Positions 43,495-52,571 of a stretch of 64,000 bases of DNA are shown here, one piece after another (the stretch's first letter is position 1; each line of letters starts with the position of its first letter). The position numbers and the translations under genes were made by a program. The stretch is taken from the NCBI RefSeq assembly GCF_018449545.1, contig NZ_JAAVUR010000001.1, forward strand, positions 124,001 to 188,000. The letters run 5' to 3'. The notes under the pieces are model-generated. The model made no database searches and had not been told where the DNA came from. It saw only the letters and a program-made list of their open reading frames with translations. The stretch comes from Granulicella sp. dw_53. Lineage in GTDB: Bacteria; Acidobacteriota; Terriglobia; Terriglobales; Acidobacteriaceae.

Positions 43495-43551
43495 CCCAAA
43501 CTGTGCCGCTCCCCGCTATTCACCCCCAACCGCTCGAAAGGAGCACACCAT

Positions 43552-45156
43552 ATGCAGACCGTAGCTATAACCCCGAATGCCGTACCGCAGGAAGTCCCTC
43601 TTTCCCTCTTGATTGAGTCAGCCACCAACCCCCGCCAGCACTTCGAGGAAGACGACCTCAACGAATTGGCGGAAACCATTCGCAAGTCCGGCGTCTATCA
43701 GGCCATCCTCGCCCGTCCCAAGGATGACCGCTTGGAAATCGTGTTTGGCGCACGGCGTTATCGTGCCTCGCGACTGGCAGGGAAGGAAACCATTCCCGCG
43801 CTTGTCCGTGAGATGAGCGATGTTGAAGTGTTGGAGGCGCAGCTTGTCGAAAACCTCCAGCGCCGCGATGTACACCCGATGGAAGAGGCCGAAGGCTATA
43901 AGCGGCTTCTCGCATTGACGGAGCCGACCTATACCGTCGAGCAGATCGCCGCGAAGGTGGGCAAGACGCCCGGTTATATCGCTACGCGGTTGAAGCTGAC
44001 GGATTTGTGCGATGACGTTGCTGCCGCGTTCTATCAGAACCACATCGGCGTCGGTCATGCGCTCCTGCTGGCGAAACTGCCCGGAGAGATGCAGACCCTT
44101 GGGCTGACCGCTTGCTTCAAAGAGGTGTACACCGGAACAGGCGACAAGCCAGCGCCAATTCTTCTCCCCGTCCGCAATCTGCGTTTCTGGATTGAGACGA
44201 ACGTATTGCTACTGTTGAAGGACGCACCCTTTGACAAGCGCAACGGCGACCTTGTTCCCGCTGCCGGGAGTTGTGTGGACTGCCCTAAGCGAACAGGACA
44301 TAACAAGCTCCTGTTTGCCGACCTCGGCAAGCAGGATGCCTGCACCGACCCCGGTTGCTATCAGGCGAAAGTTCAGGCCCACATCGCGGCTGCCGTCGCA
44401 GCCAAACCGCAGCTCGTGCAAATCAGCACGTCGTACCGCGCACAAGCCGAAGACAGCACCGTCCTATCGCGCAACAAGTATGTCTCCATCCGCGAAGACA
44501 AGCCCAAGGACAAGGCGCGGGCCAAACAACCGGAGTACAAGACCTGCAAAGACACCATCACCGCCATCATCGCGGACGGAGAAGGCCAAGGCACAATGCA
44601 GAAGGTCTGCACGAACCCTATCTGCCGGGTGCATCATCCCAAGGACGAAGAGCGGACACAGGACGAGGCCAGCCGTGCGAAGTGGAAGACCGAGCAGGAG
44701 AAGCAGCGCCGCGAGGAGGCCATCGCCAATACCACCGGCCTCCGCGTTCTCTCTGCCATCGGCTCCGCCGTACCGGTACGGTTGCTCAAGCGCGACCTGC
44801 TTCTCGTCGCAGAGCGGCTGATGTCTGTGATGGAAGAGAATCGCATCGAGGCGTTGGCGCGGCAGCACGGCATTCGCCAGAAGCGCGACGATGGAGGCAT
44901 CAAGAAGACGCTGACGGCCTACCTTCGCCGTGCGGATGAAGGCACCCTCTCCCGTCTGTTGGTAGAAGCAAGCATTCTGCTGGCAGCTTCACGCGGCAAC
45001 GCCACGACGATCCTCAAGGATGCCGCCGTTGCGTACAAGGTGGACACTGAAGCCATCGGCCTAAAGGTCAAGCAGGAGTTCGCGGCCAAGGATAAGGCGA
45101 AGAAAGAGGCCAAACCAGCGGCTCCCGGAACGGTGAAGAGTCGCAAGGCGGCATAG
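43552..45156 (+). CDS. ParB/RepB/Spo0J-family protein
   Basis: Protein of 534 residues. The ParB N-terminal domain has LIESATNPRQHFEEDDLNEL, VFGARRYRASRLAG and LVENLQRRDVHPMEEAEGY. Next is a helix-turn-helix (YTVEQIAAKVGKTPGYIATR) and then a cysteine cluster (CVDCPKRTGHNK, CTDPGCYQAK) that may bind a metal. The long Lys-rich C-terminus differs from chromosomal ParB. No ParA partner is in the window, so it may regulate genes or aid maintenance rather than act in classic partition. GAAAGGAG lies before the ATG at 43552. Confidence 0.85.
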   Translation: MQTVAITPNAVPQEVPLSLLIESATNPRQHFEEDDLNELAETIRKSGVYQAILARPKDDRLEIVFGARRYRASRLAGKETIPALVREMSDVEVLEAQLVENLQRRDVHPMEEAEGYKRLLALTEPTYTVEQIAAKVGKTPGYIATRLKLTDLCDDVAAAFYQNHIGVGHALLLAKLPGEMQTLGLTACFKEVYTGTGDKPAPILLPVRNLRFWIETNVLLLLKDAPFDKRNGDLVPAAGSCVDCPKRTGHNKLLFADLGKQDACTDPGCYQAKVQAHIAAAVAAKPQLVQISTSYRAQAEDSTVLSRNKYVSIREDKPKDKARAKQPEYKTCKDTITAIIADGEGQGTMQKVCTNPICRVHHPKDEERTQDEASRAKWKTEQEKQRREEAIANTTGLRVLSAIGSAVPVRLLKRDLLLVAERLMSVMEENRIEALARQHGIRQKRDDGGIKKTLTAYLRRADEGTLSRLLVEASILLAASRGNATTILKDAAVAYKVDTEAIGLKVKQEFAAKDKAKKEAKPAAPGTVKSRKAA

Positions 45157-45160
45157 CCAC

Positions 45161-45190
45161 TTTGGGGAGCCGTGAGGCTCCCCAAATTTT
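45161..45190 (+). terminator. Rho-independent terminator after the parB-like gene
   Basis: An 11-bp perfect stem TTTGGGGAGCC / GGCTCCCCAAA with a GTGA loop, followed by TTTT, begins 4 bp after the stop codon. Confidence 0.85.
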
Positions 45191-45314
45191 GCTGTTACAT
45201 CGGCGGCTCCGCGCCGGGCGGCAGGACGACGTTCCCCCTTCCTGCACTTTTCCCCTTTACTGCCTGCGGCACTCCAGCAGTGACGAAATGGGCGTTTACC
45301 CGTATCAACATCCT

Positions 45315-47249
45315 TCAGAAACTAGCGCGAACACCTCCATTGAAGACGCGCCCGTCAAGGGGAGCCCACGCATCGGTCGTCCATCGACCGTCCGGTCCGC
45401 GTGTTGGGCGGAGCAGCGGATCGTATTTCGTCTGACGGACATTTCCCAGATTTTCGGCATTCACATAAGCCTTGAACCGCCCGAATCTCTTCTCGACTAG
45501 GAAGCCAAACAGCACATACTGTTCCGATTGCGTACGGTATGGATTGTCGTCCAGCCGTTGCGTGCCGGTGTAATAGGCTTCTACGCCAATGCGTGCGGCG
45601 TTCTCACGCTCCCACGTACCGACCAGTCCCGCACTGTGCCGTGGCGTCAGCTCCACGTCCTGGCGAACGGTACCGGGCTTCTCTCTCGCATGTGTGAACG
45701 TGTACGACGCAACGGCAGAAAACTCACCCTCGCGCCATGTCGCCACGTTTTCGACTCCGATATTCTCGGTCGCGTCAGCGAGGTTGCGCAGCGTGTATGC
45801 GGTCTGCTGCTCTGTGTAGAGCGGATGGTGAACGTTCGAAGCGAACAGCGTGCTCGTTGCCGTCCAATGTGCCCAGTTCCGGGTGAGGTCGAAGGTTAGC
45901 CCACGACCGCGCTCGACGAAAAGCGGCGCTATGACCGTGAGCCTACGTAATCCAGCCGCTTCTGTATCCTCGGTCAATGCGCTTGGCGTGGAAAAGCCTT
46001 GCCCGAGCGACAATCGGCTTGTCCATCTATGACCGCGCATGAGGGCGGCGAATCGTGGGCTGAAGAGCGTGCCGTACTGGCTGTGAAAGTCTGCGCGTGC
46101 CCCGAGGGAAAACGTCAGCCAGTGTGCCGCCTGTATGTCGTCCTGCACGAAGATGCCCGGATTGCGGTAAGTGTAGCGATAGACCGGCACATCCTTGGGG
46201 CGGTACGCGTCGCGTTCATATGCGCCTCCCGCAACCCATGATTGCTTGCCATGCGCCCCTCGTATTGACGCCTCCGCAAAGAGCAGTTCATGACGGTCAC
46301 GTTCGAGGTCATCCCCAAACAAATGGCGGTGCTGCTGGCTGGAGTACGAACCACGCAGCGCCACTACATACTTGCCGGCGACGAGCATCTGGGAAGACAC
46401 GCCGATGTCTTCCCGGACACTGTGTAAAGACTCGATGTAGGGTAGGCCTGTTGCTGGCAGGCCGCGTCCCGGCAGCGTTCCACCGGTACGGTCTTCATAG
46501 GTGAACCCGTTGGTTATCAGACCGCTGTTGCCCTTGCCGTTGTCCCAGAAAAAACGGGGCCGGACGACGCCTCGGTTGTACCCAGCGAGATCGGCCCAGC
46601 CAACATTGTTGAGGTCACGGGCAATCTGCCAATCGCCCATGCCTAGGAGCGAACCGCTGGTGTGAGGCGACAGCTTCCCATCCAGGTATGCGGATACATC
46701 GGTGCCACCCAGTGTGGTCTGATTCACGATGAAGTCGCGTGCGGGCTTGTCGCCGGGGCGTCTTGTGGTGAGGTTCACCACACCGCCCATCGCACCTGCT
46801 CCATACAGAGCCGATGCCACTCCTTTGATAATTTCAACGCGGCCGAGATCGACAGGAGGGATCTGCAACAGACCAAGTCCTGATCCTTGCTGGCCGAAGA
46901 GCGGCAGGCCGTCTGCGAGAAAACGCGTGTACCGGCCCTTCATGCCTTGGATGCGCACGGTTGATGATCCAAGCGAGGACGAAGTGGTCTGCACGCGAAT
47001 GCCACTGGTTTCGTTCAGCATCATCACGATATTGCCCGGCGTCATCATCGTCTTCTCATCCACCTCCTCCTGACCGAGGAGTTCAATGCGAGTCGGCTGA
47101 TCTTCAAGACGGCCTTCCGTACGCGTCGCGTAGACGGTCACCTGTTGTTGCACGGGCTCTGGCTTCTGCTGTGGGGATTGTTGCTGCTCCTGTCCGAGCA
47201 ATGGCAAGCCAAGTGAGAGCAGCACTGCGAAAAGGCGAAGACACTTCAC
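45315..47249 (-). CDS. TonB-dependent outer-membrane receptor (BtuB-like)
   Basis: Receptor of about 644 residues. It starts at GTG 47249 with GGGAGAA 5 bp upstream, then a signal peptide ending near PLLGQ. The plug domain has VTVYATRTEGRLEDQPTRIE (TonB-box-like start), VRIQGMKGRYTRFLADGLPL and VEIIKGVASALYGAGAMGG. The 22-stranded barrel ends in a C-terminal Phe (NGGVRASF). The GTG overlaps the merR stop, so the two genes form one transcript. The MerR partner points to a metal complex as substrate. Confidence 0.85.
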   Translation of the reverse strand: MKCLRLFAVLLSLGLPLLGQEQQQSPQQKPEPVQQQVTVYATRTEGRLEDQPTRIELLGQEEVDEKTMMTPGNIVMMLNETSGIRVQTTSSSLGSSTVRIQGMKGRYTRFLADGLPLFGQQGSGLGLLQIPPVDLGRVEIIKGVASALYGAGAMGGVVNLTTRRPGDKPARDFIVNQTTLGGTDVSAYLDGKLSPHTSGSLLGMGDWQIARDLNNVGWADLAGYNRGVVRPRFFWDNGKGNSGLITNGFTYEDRTGGTLPGRGLPATGLPYIESLHSVREDIGVSSQMLVAGKYVVALRGSYSSQQHRHLFGDDLERDRHELLFAEASIRGAHGKQSWVAGGAYERDAYRPKDVPVYRYTYRNPGIFVQDDIQAAHWLTFSLGARADFHSQYGTLFSPRFAALMRGHRWTSRLSLGQGFSTPSALTEDTEAAGLRRLTVIAPLFVERGRGLTFDLTRNWAHWTATSTLFASNVHHPLYTEQQTAYTLRNLADATENIGVENVATWREGEFSAVASYTFTHAREKPGTVRQDVELTPRHSAGLVGTWERENAARIGVEAYYTGTQRLDDNPYRTQSEQYVLFGFLVEKRFGRFKAYVNAENLGNVRQTKYDPLLRPTRGPDGRWTTDAWAPLDGRVFNGGVRASF

Positions 47250-47698
47250 GAAGTTCTCCCTTGCTTGCGAAGGCTGCGCTTTGTACCGCTGGGCTTGGAT
47301 GAATGCTCCAGATTCTCCAGAATCGGACAATCACCGATGAGACAGTCGCCGTGACACAGTTCCTTCATCTTGCCGAGAGCGATGCGGATGGAGCGCAGAT
47401 CCGCGATCTTTTTCTCTACTTCAACGAGCTTCGTATCGATGCTTTTGACCACATCGGCGCAGAGTTCGCCTGGCTCCCGCTTCAGATGCAATAGCTCTCG
47501 AATTTCTGTGAGCGTGAATCCGAGGGATTGCGCGCGGCGAATGAACACAAGGCGCTCCGCAGCGGACGCCGGGTATTGTCTGTGTCCACTGCTCGACCGC
47601 GGAGGGGGCTGCATCAGGCCGACACGCTCGTAGTAACGCAGTGTCTCCAGGTTGATTTCACAGACTTGGGCGAGTTCGCCGATCGTAAGAGTTTGCAT
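47246..47698 (-). CDS. MerR-family metal-responsive regulator
   Basis: Regulator of 150 residues. The winged HTH is TIGELAQVCEINLETLRYYE with RVGLMQPPPRS, then a dimerisation helix. Cys80, Cys115, Cys119 and Cys124 correspond in position to the mercury ligands of MerR (82, 117, 126) or the metal site of ZntR/PbrR. It would unwind its own 19-bp-spacer promoter when metal binds. The ATG has no ribosome binding site and lies about 7 nt after the predicted transcription start, so the mRNA may be nearly leaderless. Confidence 0.85.
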   Translation of the reverse strand: MQTLTIGELAQVCEINLETLRYYERVGLMQPPPRSSSGHRQYPASAAERLVFIRRAQSLGFTLTEIRELLHLKREPGELCADVVKSIDTKLVEVEKKIADLRSIRIALGKMKELCHGDCLIGDCPILENLEHSSKPSGTKRSLRKQGRTS

Positions 47699-47711
47699 AT
47701 CGTCTGATCTG

Positions 47712-47742
47712 ACGATACGACCCGTACCTAACTACGGGTCAA
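47712..47742 (-). promoter_or_regulatory. MerR-type promoter and operator
   Basis: On the minus strand TTGACC (47742-47737), a 19-bp spacer and TATCGT (47717-47712). The spacer region is spanned by the perfect dyad GACCCGTA-N6-TACGGGTC (47719-47740). A 19-bp spacer with a central dyad is the hallmark of MerR-controlled promoters. It drives merR and the receptor gene. Confidence 0.8.
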
Positions 47743-47829
47743 GCGCTATCGTTCGACGGCCAGGTAACGTCAAGTTGGCTTTTAGGAGGCAATGTCGGAA
47801 TCGATCGGTTTATTGGCCGGTCCGATCGC

Positions 47830-48561
47830 TCAATTCTTCGACATCGCCAGGCCCGTGACTAAGACATCCGTGTTGTGCGCGAAACGAAGACCGTAGTAGC
47901 CATCCGTCGATTTCAGCTTGCCGGCCCCGGTGAGCACTGCCTTGTCGTAGCTCGCGACGACCGATCCATTGATCGAACACGTTACGGTATTCCCTCTGAC
48001 CGAGAGAGCGACCTCCTGGGTTACGGGCTGGCCTTTACCCGGTGCTTTATGAACAGCACTGTTGCTTTCACCCAGAAGCCCATTCATTCGGAACGGCGTT
48101 GGTCCGAAGCCGCGCACGATAAACTTACCGTTTCCAAAAGCAGCACAGTAAAGCTCGCTTTGGTCGGGAGTCCCCATATCGTTGCCTCCGATGAACACGC
48201 CATAAGGATGTGCATGGGAGTTGAGATTCATGTACTTGGGCTCGTTGAATGTTGCCCTGACGGCGAAATCTCCAGAGGCCGTCGCATTCGACATCCAATA
48301 CGTGGTTGCAGGACCCGTCGTGACATGAAGTGCATCGCCCTCTTGAATGAGCCTTGCATCATTGAGGGTCATGCCCGCTTTCTCCTCGGCGGCATCAACT
48401 TTCCCATTCCATCCTGGAACTTTAACGCCGCCATCTGTAACGGCGCGCGAACCTTCTACGGTCGGGCTGCCTGCGCCGCCCACAAACTGTTTCCTGGCAA
48501 GGAAGAGTGCGATAAATAGGACGACCGCACAACCGATGATGATCTTGTACCTTGTTTTCAT
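47830..48561 (-). CDS. Secreted LamG/DUF1080-like protein, copy 1
   Basis: Protein of 243 residues with an N-terminal membrane anchor or signal (IIIGCAVVLFIALFLA). The rest is a beta-sandwich-like domain with YMNLNSHAHPYGVFIGGND, VALSVRGNTVTCSINGSVVA and GYYGLRFAHNTDVLV, the style of DUF1080/concanavalin-like domains. It is clearly paralogous to the protein at 54168-54902. It lies 55 bp downstream of the amine oxidase gene and probably shares its transcript. Function unknown; a carbohydrate or polymer ligand is likely for the fold. Confidence 0.65.
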   Translation of the reverse strand: MKTRYKIIIGCAVVLFIALFLARKQFVGGAGSPTVEGSRAVTDGGVKVPGWNGKVDAAEEKAGMTLNDARLIQEGDALHVTTGPATTYWMSNATASGDFAVRATFNEPKYMNLNSHAHPYGVFIGGNDMGTPDQSELYCAAFGNGKFIVRGFGPTPFRMNGLLGESNSAVHKAPGKGQPVTQEVALSVRGNTVTCSINGSVVASYDKAVLTGAGKLKSTDGYYGLRFAHNTDVLVTGLAMSKN

Positions 48562-48616
48562 TGTTTGACCTCATATTGGAAAAGTGTTCTTGCGGACATC
48601 GCAGAGAGTCGCCGAG

Positions 48617-50173
48617 CTAGCTCGGCACCGATTTCGTTTTGATCCGCTCGCTAATCATTGAAACTGCTCTACGTGCGCTAAGGGCTGCGCCCTCCTGCCA
48701 GCCAGGGATGTGACTGACCGTATCGCCCGCGAAGTAGAAGGGGCCATCATTCTTGATGACAGTGTTGTAGCCGTCGCTTCCGCCAAACGTGCGAATCCAA
48801 GATCCTTCGTTCCATTTCACCCGGCGCCATCCGCAGAAGACAGGCTTCGCGAGTTCCTTCCCGTGGCCCGGATGGAACTTCTCCACCACAGCCCGCGAAG
48901 ATGCGAACTTTTCTTCCAGGCTCATGTTCCAGAGCGGCGATCCCACTTCTTCGCCATATCCACTAAGCAGAATGCCGGTTTTGCTCATCAGGCCCGCACT
49001 CGGGTACCAAACGATGCCGGGCCCCTGCAAGGTGTACGACAGACCGCCGTAGATGTTGTAGTCCCTCTCCCAGAATCTTCGGCTCTCCCAAACCGTCTTG
49101 TAAAAGCCAAACGGTACACTACCCTCTACAACCGTCTTCACCTCTGGTGACAGATCGTTCGGAATCTTCTTCAGCATCTCGAACGGTAGAGCGATCACGC
49201 AGTATGCGGCTTCGGCCTGCTTTTTAATACTCGCCTGGACATATTGCACCGCCACGCCCTTGTCGGTTCTGCGAATGGCCTGCACCTCAGCTCTGTAATG
49301 CACGATAGAACCGAGTGATTTCGCAAAGGCATACGGAATTCGATCCATGCCTCCCACGGGCTGCATCATTGTGGCCTGCCAGTCCCACGTCTCTTCCGTC
49401 AGCATGAACTGCCAGAAGTTCTCATCGAGAAGTGTGTGCATATCGACTGGCTCTTCGACGACTCCATCGTCCGTTCCTGCCCCCGGAGCCGCCTTATATC
49501 CTGCACGGGGTGAGCCTCGATAAGCTCCCTTGGGATCGAGCGGGCCATAGACTTTGAGAAACCCCATCATGCGTTCGCGGTCCTCCTTAGTTAGCTCAGC
49601 ATCCAATGCGCCGCCGCTGATGCTCTTCGCCAGCAATTCTGAGACATGACCACGCGTGTCGTTGATGGCCTTGCGTTGAAGCATCGGTGCGCCGCCGTTT
49701 GCTTTATCGTTTTGTAAAAAAGTTGAGCGGGACGTATTGATCTCGACTTCCATGGGCACGCCGAGTTCGTGAGCATACTCAAGCATGGTCCAGTGAGTGC
49801 TGGGCAATCTCGCTGGGCCGAGATTCTGATAGTTGCCCGCCTCCCAATTCACCGTTTGCGTTGTGCCATCAACGAATTCGATCTTCGTCCCGGCGCGCGC
49901 CGTCCAGTTACGACCGCCTGGACGGTCTCGGACCTCTAGAAGAATCACGTCATAACCCAGTTTCTTCATCTCGTAAGCAGTCACTAGCCCACCAATGCCG
50001 CCACCCAGGACAATGACCTTCACGCCTTTGCCAATGCCAGCCGAAGCCTGGATAGGCTGCACCTGTTCGCCCTTGGCTGCCATTAGGCCAAGGGACTGCA
50101 TCGTTGCGAACGCTGCGCTGTATCCGCCAGCCTGCCCGACCCGCATCAGAAAGTCACGCCTCGTAATCCCCAT
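48617..50173 (-). CDS. Flavin amine oxidase with Tat signal
   Basis: FAD-dependent oxidase of 518 residues. The twin-arginine signal is TRRDFLMRVG at the N-terminus, the dinucleotide fold is VIVLGGGIGGLVTAYEM with LLEVRDRPGGRNWT, and the C-terminal FAD motif is FYFAGDTVSHIPGWQEGAAL. These are marks of monoamine/L-amino-acid oxidases. It would oxidise an amine in the periplasm, releasing aldehyde or keto acid, ammonia and peroxide. It has its own strong promoter (50272-50300) whose spacer carries a TetR-operator-like site. Confidence 0.85.
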   Translation of the reverse strand: MGITRRDFLMRVGQAGGYSAAFATMQSLGLMAAKGEQVQPIQASAGIGKGVKVIVLGGGIGGLVTAYEMKKLGYDVILLEVRDRPGGRNWTARAGTKIEFVDGTTQTVNWEAGNYQNLGPARLPSTHWTMLEYAHELGVPMEVEINTSRSTFLQNDKANGGAPMLQRKAINDTRGHVSELLAKSISGGALDAELTKEDRERMMGFLKVYGPLDPKGAYRGSPRAGYKAAPGAGTDDGVVEEPVDMHTLLDENFWQFMLTEETWDWQATMMQPVGGMDRIPYAFAKSLGSIVHYRAEVQAIRRTDKGVAVQYVQASIKKQAEAAYCVIALPFEMLKKIPNDLSPEVKTVVEGSVPFGFYKTVWESRRFWERDYNIYGGLSYTLQGPGIVWYPSAGLMSKTGILLSGYGEEVGSPLWNMSLEEKFASSRAVVEKFHPGHGKELAKPVFCGWRRVKWNEGSWIRTFGGSDGYNTVIKNDGPFYFAGDTVSHIPGWQEGAALSARRAVSMISERIKTKSVPS

Positions 50174-50271
50174 CGATTGCCCCTTTTCGTCGCCGTCATG
50201 CGGCGCTGATTAACTCCATCGCAACGGAGTTGCGAGGCCACGCGAATCAATTGAAATGCTTGAATGGGGCA

Positions 50272-50300
50272 ATAATAGTTGCGACCGCTAGCATTGTCAA
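50272..50300 (-). promoter_or_regulatory. Promoter of the amine oxidase gene with TetR-like operator
   Basis: TTGACA (50300-50295), 17-bp spacer, TATTAT (50277-50272) on the minus strand: nearly consensus. The segment 50292-50277 reads GCTAGCGGTCGCAACT, 13 of 16 identical to the palindrome GGTAGCGGTCGCTACC upstream of the tetR gene. A longer outer inverted repeat, GCAATAATAG / CTATTATTGC, flanks the region. Confidence 0.75.
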
Positions 50301-50334
50301 TGCTGGCGAGCGCTATTATTGCTGCGGCTGGGCA

Positions 50335-50365
50335 TTGACCTCTACTTGCTCACGTCGTTATCGAG
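50335..50365. repeat. Direct repeat of the DinB-like gene's 3' end
   Basis: These 31 bases are identical to 51110-51140, which encode the last residues (LDNDVSK and stop) of the DinB-like protein. Homology fades on both sides. It marks an old partial duplication or recombination between the two positions. Confidence 0.8.
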
Positions 50366-50484
50366 TTTCTAACGCACGTCTCGGGGAAGCGTCTGGACAA
50401 GTGCCAAATCGCCGAGGCACTCATCGAGGCCAGATTAGTAATGGGATGGGTGAATCGAATCCCGTAATAGCCGATGGACAACAG

Positions 50485-50970
50485 TTATTTTGGGCCGGAC
50501 AGAGCTTCCCCTCGCCGCTGGTAAAGTTGCCAACCGAGAAGAGGCAAACTGACGAGGACGAGCGGAGCGAAGAAAACAAAGACCAGCCACCACACACCGG
50601 TTGCCTCTGGGTCCTGTCCATGATGACTTCTGACGTATGTGCCAACGGCAAAATCGGTTATCGACGCAATGAGCACCAACGCGGCAAAGATTGGACCCAA
50701 ACGCGAACGCACCCGCAAGAATATGATGCCGGCCAAGGCGAGCGCGGCTCCCGTGAGGTCGCCGATCACGACCACATTCAACACTTGGTCAGAGATCGCA
50801 TACCCGTCTCGCCGAGCAACTAAGAGATAGAGCGCAAGATAGCGGAAAACGTGAACCCATAAAGGCGCGGTTAGCGCTTGGCGCTTGTCCAACTTCTTGA
50901 GCCAAGGAGCTACGTACCAAATTGCGATTAAGCTGTAGACGACAAGGCTGATGAATAGACCCTTTACCAT
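50485..50970 (-). CDS. Polytopic membrane protein, copy 1
   Basis: Protein of 161 residues with four or five membrane helices. No named family recognised. It is paralogous to 60628-61191: both share the Y-x-P-W start region (AIWYVAPWLKKLDKRQAL), R-D-G-Y in the first loop and LLVWQL/LLGWQL near the end. The ATG at 50970 is preferred because GGAGGT lies 7 bp upstream; an ATG at 50985 precedes that site. Confidence 0.65.
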   Translation of the reverse strand: MVKGLFISLVVYSLIAIWYVAPWLKKLDKRQALTAPLWVHVFRYLALYLLVARRDGYAISDQVLNVVVIGDLTGAALALAGIIFLRVRSRLGPIFAALVLIASITDFAVGTYVRSHHGQDPEATGVWWLVFVFFAPLVLVSLPLLGWQLYQRRGEALSGPK

Positions 50971-50991
50971 TTTGTTGACCTCCATTGATGG

Positions 50992-51108
50992 TTAAAACTT
51001 CGGCGCAAGCTTCTGTGCAATGATTTGGGTCTTGTCATAGTCGATGTTCGCCCCGATGCAGCAGCCGAGAGTGTGGCTGTCGCCGCAGCACAGCGGAGCA
51101 TGATTGGC
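50992..51108 (-). pseudogene. Gene fragment with cysteine motif
   Basis: The minus strand reads a protein-like stretch NHAPLCCGDSHTLGCCIGAN and then IDYDKTQIIAQKLAPKF followed by TAA, but no start codon fits. It looks like the C-terminal end of a lost gene whose front was removed by the event that brought the DinB-like gene end next to it. Confidence 0.4.
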
Positions 51109-51116
51109 GTTGACCT

Positions 51117-51719
51117 CTACTTGCTCACGTCGTTATCGAGCTTCCAGCTGCCCTGCAGCTTCCTTACATAAAAGATTTGGCCCGTGTGATAGGCATTGTG
51201 AGTGCTGATGTGTTCAATCGTGGGAGCGATTTCTAAGAGCGTTCGATCGTCCGAATGTTCGACCAAGTCTTCGAGAGAGACCATCACTGTGTTGAGATCA
51301 CGAACGAGCTTGCTCCACTTCGAGGGATCGAAGTCATTGAATGTCTCGTCGTTCGTTTGAGGATTCTTGACGGGTTCACCTTTGAGTTGAGCGAGCGCAT
51401 TCGAATCCCAGAACAAGATATGATTTGCAATCATTCCAACGGAGTGATTCGCATTTGGATTGACCTTGCCAGAGGCGTTGGTAGGTATCCATTTGGCTTG
51501 TTCTGCCGTTAGGCCCGAAATCGCCGTGTTGAGGGGAAGGAACCATTCGGGTTGAGTATGGGTGGAGCGAAGTTGCGAGAGCAGCAGAGCACGAAGTCCC
51601 GCGACACTCGATTGTGAGTGCGGCGCGTTCTTCGATTGCGCGAAGGCGGTACCGGATAGAGCCAGCGCCAAGGAGATGGACAGTAATCTGGCTGCGGACG
51701 TATGCGATTTCTTGTGCAT
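51117..51719 (-). CDS. Secreted DinB-like protein
   Basis: Protein of 200 residues with a signal peptide (cleavage after GTAFAQ). DinB/YfiT-like four-helix layout with the metal-binding His pattern: NHSVGMIANHILFWDSNALA and HISTHNAYHTGQIFYVRK. DinB-fold proteins often bind a metal and act as thiol transferases or hydrolases; function here is unknown. GGAGG lies 4 bp before the ATG at 51719. A second DinB-like protein is at 58602-59186. Confidence 0.7.
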   Translation of the reverse strand: MHKKSHTSAARLLSISLALALSGTAFAQSKNAPHSQSSVAGLRALLLSQLRSTHTQPEWFLPLNTAISGLTAEQAKWIPTNASGKVNPNANHSVGMIANHILFWDSNALAQLKGEPVKNPQTNDETFNDFDPSKWSKLVRDLNTVMVSLEDLVEHSDDRTLLEIAPTIEHISTHNAYHTGQIFYVRKLQGSWKLDNDVSK

Positions 51720-51727
51720 CTTGCCTC

Positions 51728-52513
51728 CTAGCGCTTTTTGAATTCGAGGAACAGATTCTTGAAGGGGAGCGTGTAGTACACATTTGCACTTGTCCGCAGT
51801 GCGTCGCTCGTGTTGTAGCGCGCTGGATACCACGCTTTGACAGCGATCTCCGAAGCGAGGAACGGCGAGACGATTGCGGGGATGGAAGGAACCGCTTTTC
51901 CGCTCCGCGTGTGAGCCACGAGAGACGAGACGAATACATGGGAGACACGAGGCAGTAAGCCGGTGCAGTCGCAGCGATGGTACGTCACATCCTGGCGCAA
52001 CAACTCGCCGAGTCCGTAGCGCAAGGTTGTCCCTGCAAGGTATTGCCCGTACCTGGATGCATATCGCTTCGCGTAGCCATCTGCACCTTCGCCCCACTCA
52101 GGTATGGCACCGTGCGCAGGATGATTTCCCGGGCCAACAAATCCGTCAGGAGGATATGGAACCTTCAACGTGCGGCTTTGGTCGACACCTGCCTGAAGCG
52201 CGGGTACGAGGAATGCTCCCGGTCCAATCAAGTCGTAAAGGAAGAGCTTCTCGCGCACCTTCATGGGGCGGTAATTCGGATTGGGCGCAGGAGACGGGAC
52301 TGATGATGACTGAGACGTAGCACCGGGGCGCTCGTTCTGAGATGTCGATACCGGCATCGGCGAGTCGGGAAGCTCTGTATTGACGATTTCTGCCACGGCA
52401 GATGAGGACACTGCCTGGGCCACCAGTTGCATTCTCGATCCGCCAAGGAGACAGAGGAGCACTAGAGTTGAAAGGTGGAACTTGGAGCGAATCAACGCGG
52501 GAACATTCTTCAT
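51728..52513 (-). CDS. Secreted hypothetical protein
   Basis: Protein of 261 residues with a signal peptide. A Ser/Pro/Thr-rich linker (about 35-80) precedes a domain with RPMKVREKLFLYDLIGPGAF, YAKRYASRYGQYLAGTTLRY and GLGELLRQDVTYHR. Similar proteins are common in acidobacteria, but I know no function. It may be surface-associated. It lies 8 bp upstream of the DinB-like gene. Confidence 0.6.
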   Translation of the reverse strand: MKNVPALIRSKFHLSTLVLLCLLGGSRMQLVAQAVSSSAVAEIVNTELPDSPMPVSTSQNERPGATSQSSSVPSPAPNPNYRPMKVREKLFLYDLIGPGAFLVPALQAGVDQSRTLKVPYPPDGFVGPGNHPAHGAIPEWGEGADGYAKRYASRYGQYLAGTTLRYGLGELLRQDVTYHRCDCTGLLPRVSHVFVSSLVAHTRSGKAVPSIPAIVSPFLASEIAVKAWYPARYNTSDALRTSANVYYTLPFKNLFLEFKKR

Positions 52514-52571
52514 TTGAGGGACACTTCCTTCTGAACAATCAGTTGTTTGGGCTTATGAGCAAATAGATCGC

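Larger units (their letters stand above)
50174..50484. other. Spacer between amine oxidase and membrane-protein genes
   Basis: About 310 bp. It holds the amine oxidase promoter (50272-50300) and a decayed duplicate of the end of the DinB-like gene (50335-50365). No gene is seen. Confidence 0.6.

Noticed and set aside
43552..45156. Classical ParAB partition system
   Set aside because: Only the ParB-like gene is present; no ParA ATPase gene or parS repeat cluster was recognised.
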